Shown here piece after piece: positions 61,759 to 64,000 of a stretch of 64,000 nucleotides of DNA. Position 1 is the stretch's first letter; every line of letters begins with the position of its first letter. Source of the DNA: Nocardiopsis sp. JB363 (lineage in GTDB: Bacteria; Actinomycetota; Actinomycetes; Streptosporangiales; Streptosporangiaceae); assembly GCF_900143625.1 (NCBI RefSeq), contig NZ_FRFF01000053.1:1-64000 (forward strand), written 5' to 3'. The notes beneath the pieces are model-generated. The model saw nothing but the letters and a program-made list of their open reading frames with translations, did not search any database and was not told where the DNA came from. Made by a program: the position numbers and the translations under genes.

Positions 61759-62153
61759 GGATCCACCTGAACAGCGTCTTCGTCGACAGCCAGGTCAAGG
61801 CCCTGGACTTCTACACCGACAAGCTCGGCTTCGTGAAGAAGCACGACATTCCGCTGGGCGAACCCGTGGACGAGCACCGGTGGCTGACCGTGGTCTCGCC
61901 CGAGGACCCCGAGGGCACCGAGCTCGTGCTCGAACCCTCCGGACACCCCGCGGTGGGTCCCTACAAGGAGGCGCTCGTCGAGGACGGCATCCCCGCCACC
62001 GCCTTCGCCGTGGAGGACGTTCACGCCGAGTACGAACGCCTGCGGAAGCTGGGGGTGCGCTTCACCCAGGAGCCTCTGGAGATGGGCCCGGTCACCACCG
62101 CGGTCCTGGACGACACGTGCGGCAACCTCATCCAGCTCCAGCAACTCCAGTGA
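61755..62153 (+). CDS. VOC-family (glyoxalase/bleomycin resistance-like) protein
   Basis: A 132-residue two-module VOC protein: HLNSVFVDSQVKALDFYTDK, LGFVKKHDIPLG, TELVLEPSGHP and the second module FAVEDVHAEYERLRKLGVRF, ending LDDTCGNLIQLQQL. Such proteins act as metal-dependent lyases, dioxygenases or drug-binding resistance proteins; the activity here is unknown. The arsR-VOC pair is a common actinobacterial operon. GGAGAAGG precedes the ATG. Confidence 0.93.
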   Translation: MRIHLNSVFVDSQVKALDFYTDKLGFVKKHDIPLGEPVDEHRWLTVVSPEDPEGTELVLEPSGHPAVGPYKEALVEDGIPATAFAVEDVHAEYERLRKLGVRFTQEPLEMGPVTTAVLDDTCGNLIQLQQLQ

Positions 62154-62276
62154 CTCCGTCCCCATCACGGCGACCGGCGCATGACATCCGTCATGTGTCG
62201 GTCTCCGCGAATCGCAGCGGGAACCGATGATTCCAGGGACTGCCGAGTGCACACCTCGCGGATTTAGGTTCGAGAC

Positions 62277-63374
62277 ATGAACCGCGACGACGAACACCTC
62301 GGCTCCGCCCCGCCGTCACCCGACGCACCTCCCCCGCACCCGGACGCGCACACGGCCGAAGGCGCCGCCGCGGTCACACCATCGACGCCACCCACACCGC
62401 CCGGGCCGACCAAGCGGCGTCGCGGCCCACGGCCGGTCCCGCCGGGCGTCCCCTACCACCGGGTCCTCGCCCGCGAGAAGCGCGGGATCTGGCGGGGCAT
62501 CGCCGCGCTCACGCTCCTCATGGGCGGCCTGCTCGTCTTCGCCTTCGGGTTCATGTTCCTCGGCGTGGCCATCGACATGGCGATCGGCCGCGACAGCATC
62601 CTGACCGGCGGCACCGACTTCACCCCCGCGACCCACGCCACCAGCATGCTCGGGCTCGCGGCGCTCCTTCCGTGGAGCATGCTGATCCAGCGGTGGCTCT
62701 ACGGAGTGAAGGGCGCGTCGCTGCACTCGATCCTGTCGCGGTTCCGACCCGCCGTGTTCGGTCGGTCCCTGCTGGTGATCCTGCCGATCTGGACGATCTA
62801 CCTGACCACCTTCTCGGTGTTCACGCCCTACCCGACGACCTCGTGGACGACCACCGATCTCGTCCTCATGCTCGGACTCGTCGTCCTGATCACGCCGTTG
62901 CAGTCGGCCGGTGAGGAGTACGGCTTCCGCGGTCTGGCCTTCCGGGTCGCCGCGAGTTGGGGGCGCGGACCGCGTACGGCGCTCGTGATCGGCGTGGTCG
63001 TCTCCAGCCTGCTGTTCATGGTGGCGCACTTCGCGTTCGACCCGTGGCTGAACCTCTATTACTTCACGTTCGGTGCCACTCTCGCCCTGATCACCTGGCG
63101 CACCGGTGGTCTGGAACTCGCGGTGGTCATCCACGCGGTCAACAACACGATCGCCTTCCTCTTCAGCCTCGTCACGCACACCGACTTCACCGAGGGCATG
63201 GACCGGTCGACGGGCGCCGGGTCACCGATCATGCTGGTGCCCTGTGTGCTGCTCGCCGTGATCACGGCCGTGGTGTGGATGCGCTCGCGACGGACCGGGC
63301 CTCCACTGACGCCGACCGTCCCGGAGCCGGGACCGGAGCCGGGGCCGGTCACGACGGTGGAACACCAGAGCTGA
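62277..63374 (+). CDS. CPBP-family intramembrane metalloprotease
   Basis: A 365-residue membrane protein with a 60-residue Pro-rich cytoplasmic N-terminus and about eight hydrophobic segments. Motif 1 EExxxR is present as EEYGFRG. Motif 2 contains the His in FMVAHFAF, and motif 3 HAVNNT provides the last His/Asn. These are the residues of Abi/CAAX-type (Rce1-like) proteases, often linked to bacteriocin self-immunity or prenyl-protein processing. No bacteriocin gene is near this end of the window. It stands alone after the VOC gene. Confidence 0.9.
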   Translation: MNRDDEHLGSAPPSPDAPPPHPDAHTAEGAAAVTPSTPPTPPGPTKRRRGPRPVPPGVPYHRVLAREKRGIWRGIAALTLLMGGLLVFAFGFMFLGVAIDMAIGRDSILTGGTDFTPATHATSMLGLAALLPWSMLIQRWLYGVKGASLHSILSRFRPAVFGRSLLVILPIWTIYLTTFSVFTPYPTTSWTTTDLVLMLGLVVLITPLQSAGEEYGFRGLAFRVAASWGRGPRTALVIGVVVSSLLFMVAHFAFDPWLNLYYFTFGATLALITWRTGGLELAVVIHAVNNTIAFLFSLVTHTDFTEGMDRSTGAGSPIMLVPCVLLAVITAVVWMRSRRTGPPLTPTVPEPGPEPGPVTTVEHQS

Positions 63375-63771
63375 GGTTCACCGGGGCCGAAGGGGCGTCC
63401 CGGACCCGACGGAGGGTTCGGGGCGTGCCGTTCTCGGGCAGGGGTTCGGAACCGATGTCGACCGTGAGTCACCATCGGTGTGGTTTTTGTGCGGCCTCGG
63501 TGAGAAACGTCGGCGGATTCGCCCGAAACGCTTTCCACGAGTGCGTGAACCGCCCGATCCCCGAAAGTCGGGAAGAGCGTTGCGCGACCTGCGCCACTTC
63601 TTCGGGCGCCTTACTTCGCGTTACGTCGAGTTACTCCGGGTGGATAAGCGGCCACCCGGCCTGAGGGAACTCCGTCATCCCCGCACCACCGTCGATACGG
63701 GGTGGGGACGCTCGGCCCGATACGAATTCCGGGCCGTACACGGCCCCGTTTCGGGGCCTTCCCACCACCGG
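63375..63771. other. Gene-free region before the sigma factor gene end
   Basis: A 397-bp region between two convergent genes. Apart from the hairpin at 63742-63758 nothing was recognised; short reading frames here lack coding composition. Confidence 0.45.
63742..63758 (-). terminator. Hairpin terminator of the sigma factor gene
   Basis: GGCCCCG-TTT-CGGGGCC, a perfect 7-bp stem, lies 13 bp past the sigma factor stop codon. Confidence 0.65.
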
Positions 63772-64000
63772 TTATTCGGCGGCCGCACGAGCCTTGGGCG
63801 CGGGTACCTTCATGCCGCGCTCACGGCCGTAGTCGGCGAGCATCTCGCGCAGCTGGCGGCGTGCGCGGTGCAGCCGTGACATCACCGTGCCCAGGGGCGT
63901 GCCCATGCGCGCGGCGACCTCCTTGTAGGCGTAGCCCTCGATGTCCACGAGGTAGATGACCTCCTGGAACTCCTCCGGGAGTCGGGCCAGTGCCTGCTTG
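63772..64000 (-). CDS. ECF sigma factor, C-terminal part (SigR/SigH-like), truncated by window edge
   Basis: Only the last 75 residues are in the window. They contain the sigma-4 region: [40 protein letters not shown], then [16 protein letters not shown] and a basic Ala-rich tail. The [17 protein letters not shown] recognition helix is characteristic of SigR-type redox-stress sigma factors. The zinc anti-sigma gene usually follows sigR, but downstream here lies a terminator and a convergent gene, so either it is absent or this is another ECF subgroup. Confidence 0.88.
   Translation of the reverse strand, partial: KQALARLPEEFQEVIYLVDIEGYAYKEVAARMGTPLGTVMSRLHRARRQLREMLADYGRERGMKVPAPKARAAAE

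Overview
The window is high-GC actinomycete DNA. Strong third-position G/C, frequent GTG and TTG starts, an AfsR/SARP regulator, a type VII (ESX-like) secretion locus and Hanks kinases fused to beta-propellers all point to the Streptosporangiales, most likely a Nocardiopsis-like organism. The genus is inferred from gene style, not from a marker gene. No rRNA, tRNA, IS element or CRISPR array was seen.

Layout. 0.28-4.3 kb holds a membrane O-acyltransferase with an SGNH tail, a SUFU-domain protein and a secreted protein. 4.7-22 kb is a complete-looking ribosomal peptide (RiPP) cluster. A SARP activator (4726-6603) and a DUF1707-type protein (6619-7026) are on the plus strand. On the minus strand, reading from 22029 down to 7037, come an ocin-ThiF-like F protein, a YcaO D protein, a double-nitroreductase azoline dehydrogenase, a split LanB dehydratase (glutamylation, then elimination protein), an RRE-M50 protease fusion, an ABC ATPase and permease, two Cys/Ser/Thr-rich precursor peptides and a second YcaO D protein. 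Most of the enzyme genes overlap by 4 nt or nearly abut. The two precursors sit between RNA hairpins near the 3' end. The only SpaB_C-type gene is the elimination partner, so no candidate pyridine-forming cycloaddition enzyme is present. A linear or otherwise non-pyridine, azole- and dehydroamino-acid-rich peptide is therefore the simplest prediction.

22.7-28.7 kb holds a small secreted protein, a FadE5-like acyl-CoA dehydrogenase behind a 42-bp dyad operator, an MFS transporter, an orphan 124-residue protein and an N-methyltryptophan/sarcosine oxidase. 28.8-35.1 kb has three tandem receptor kinases with extracellular propellers; the third is a clear pseudokinase.

35.1-51.2 kb is a partial type VII secretion locus: EccD and EccC (divergent), two WXG100 proteins, a large putative substrate, lipoproteins and a kinase-like receptor whose DFG Asp is lost. 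EccB, EccE and mycosin are not in the window. 51.3-56.7 kb encodes a GerW-like protein, an AEC transporter, an OmpA-domain lipoprotein and a penicillin-binding-type serine hydrolase, followed by a small remnant of a paralogue. 57.3-60.9 kb is an E1alpha-E1beta-E2 2-oxoacid dehydrogenase operon. 61.4-64 kb has an ArsR-VOC operon with an apparently leaderless, palindrome-controlled promoter, a CPBP protease and the C-terminal part of an ECF sigma factor.
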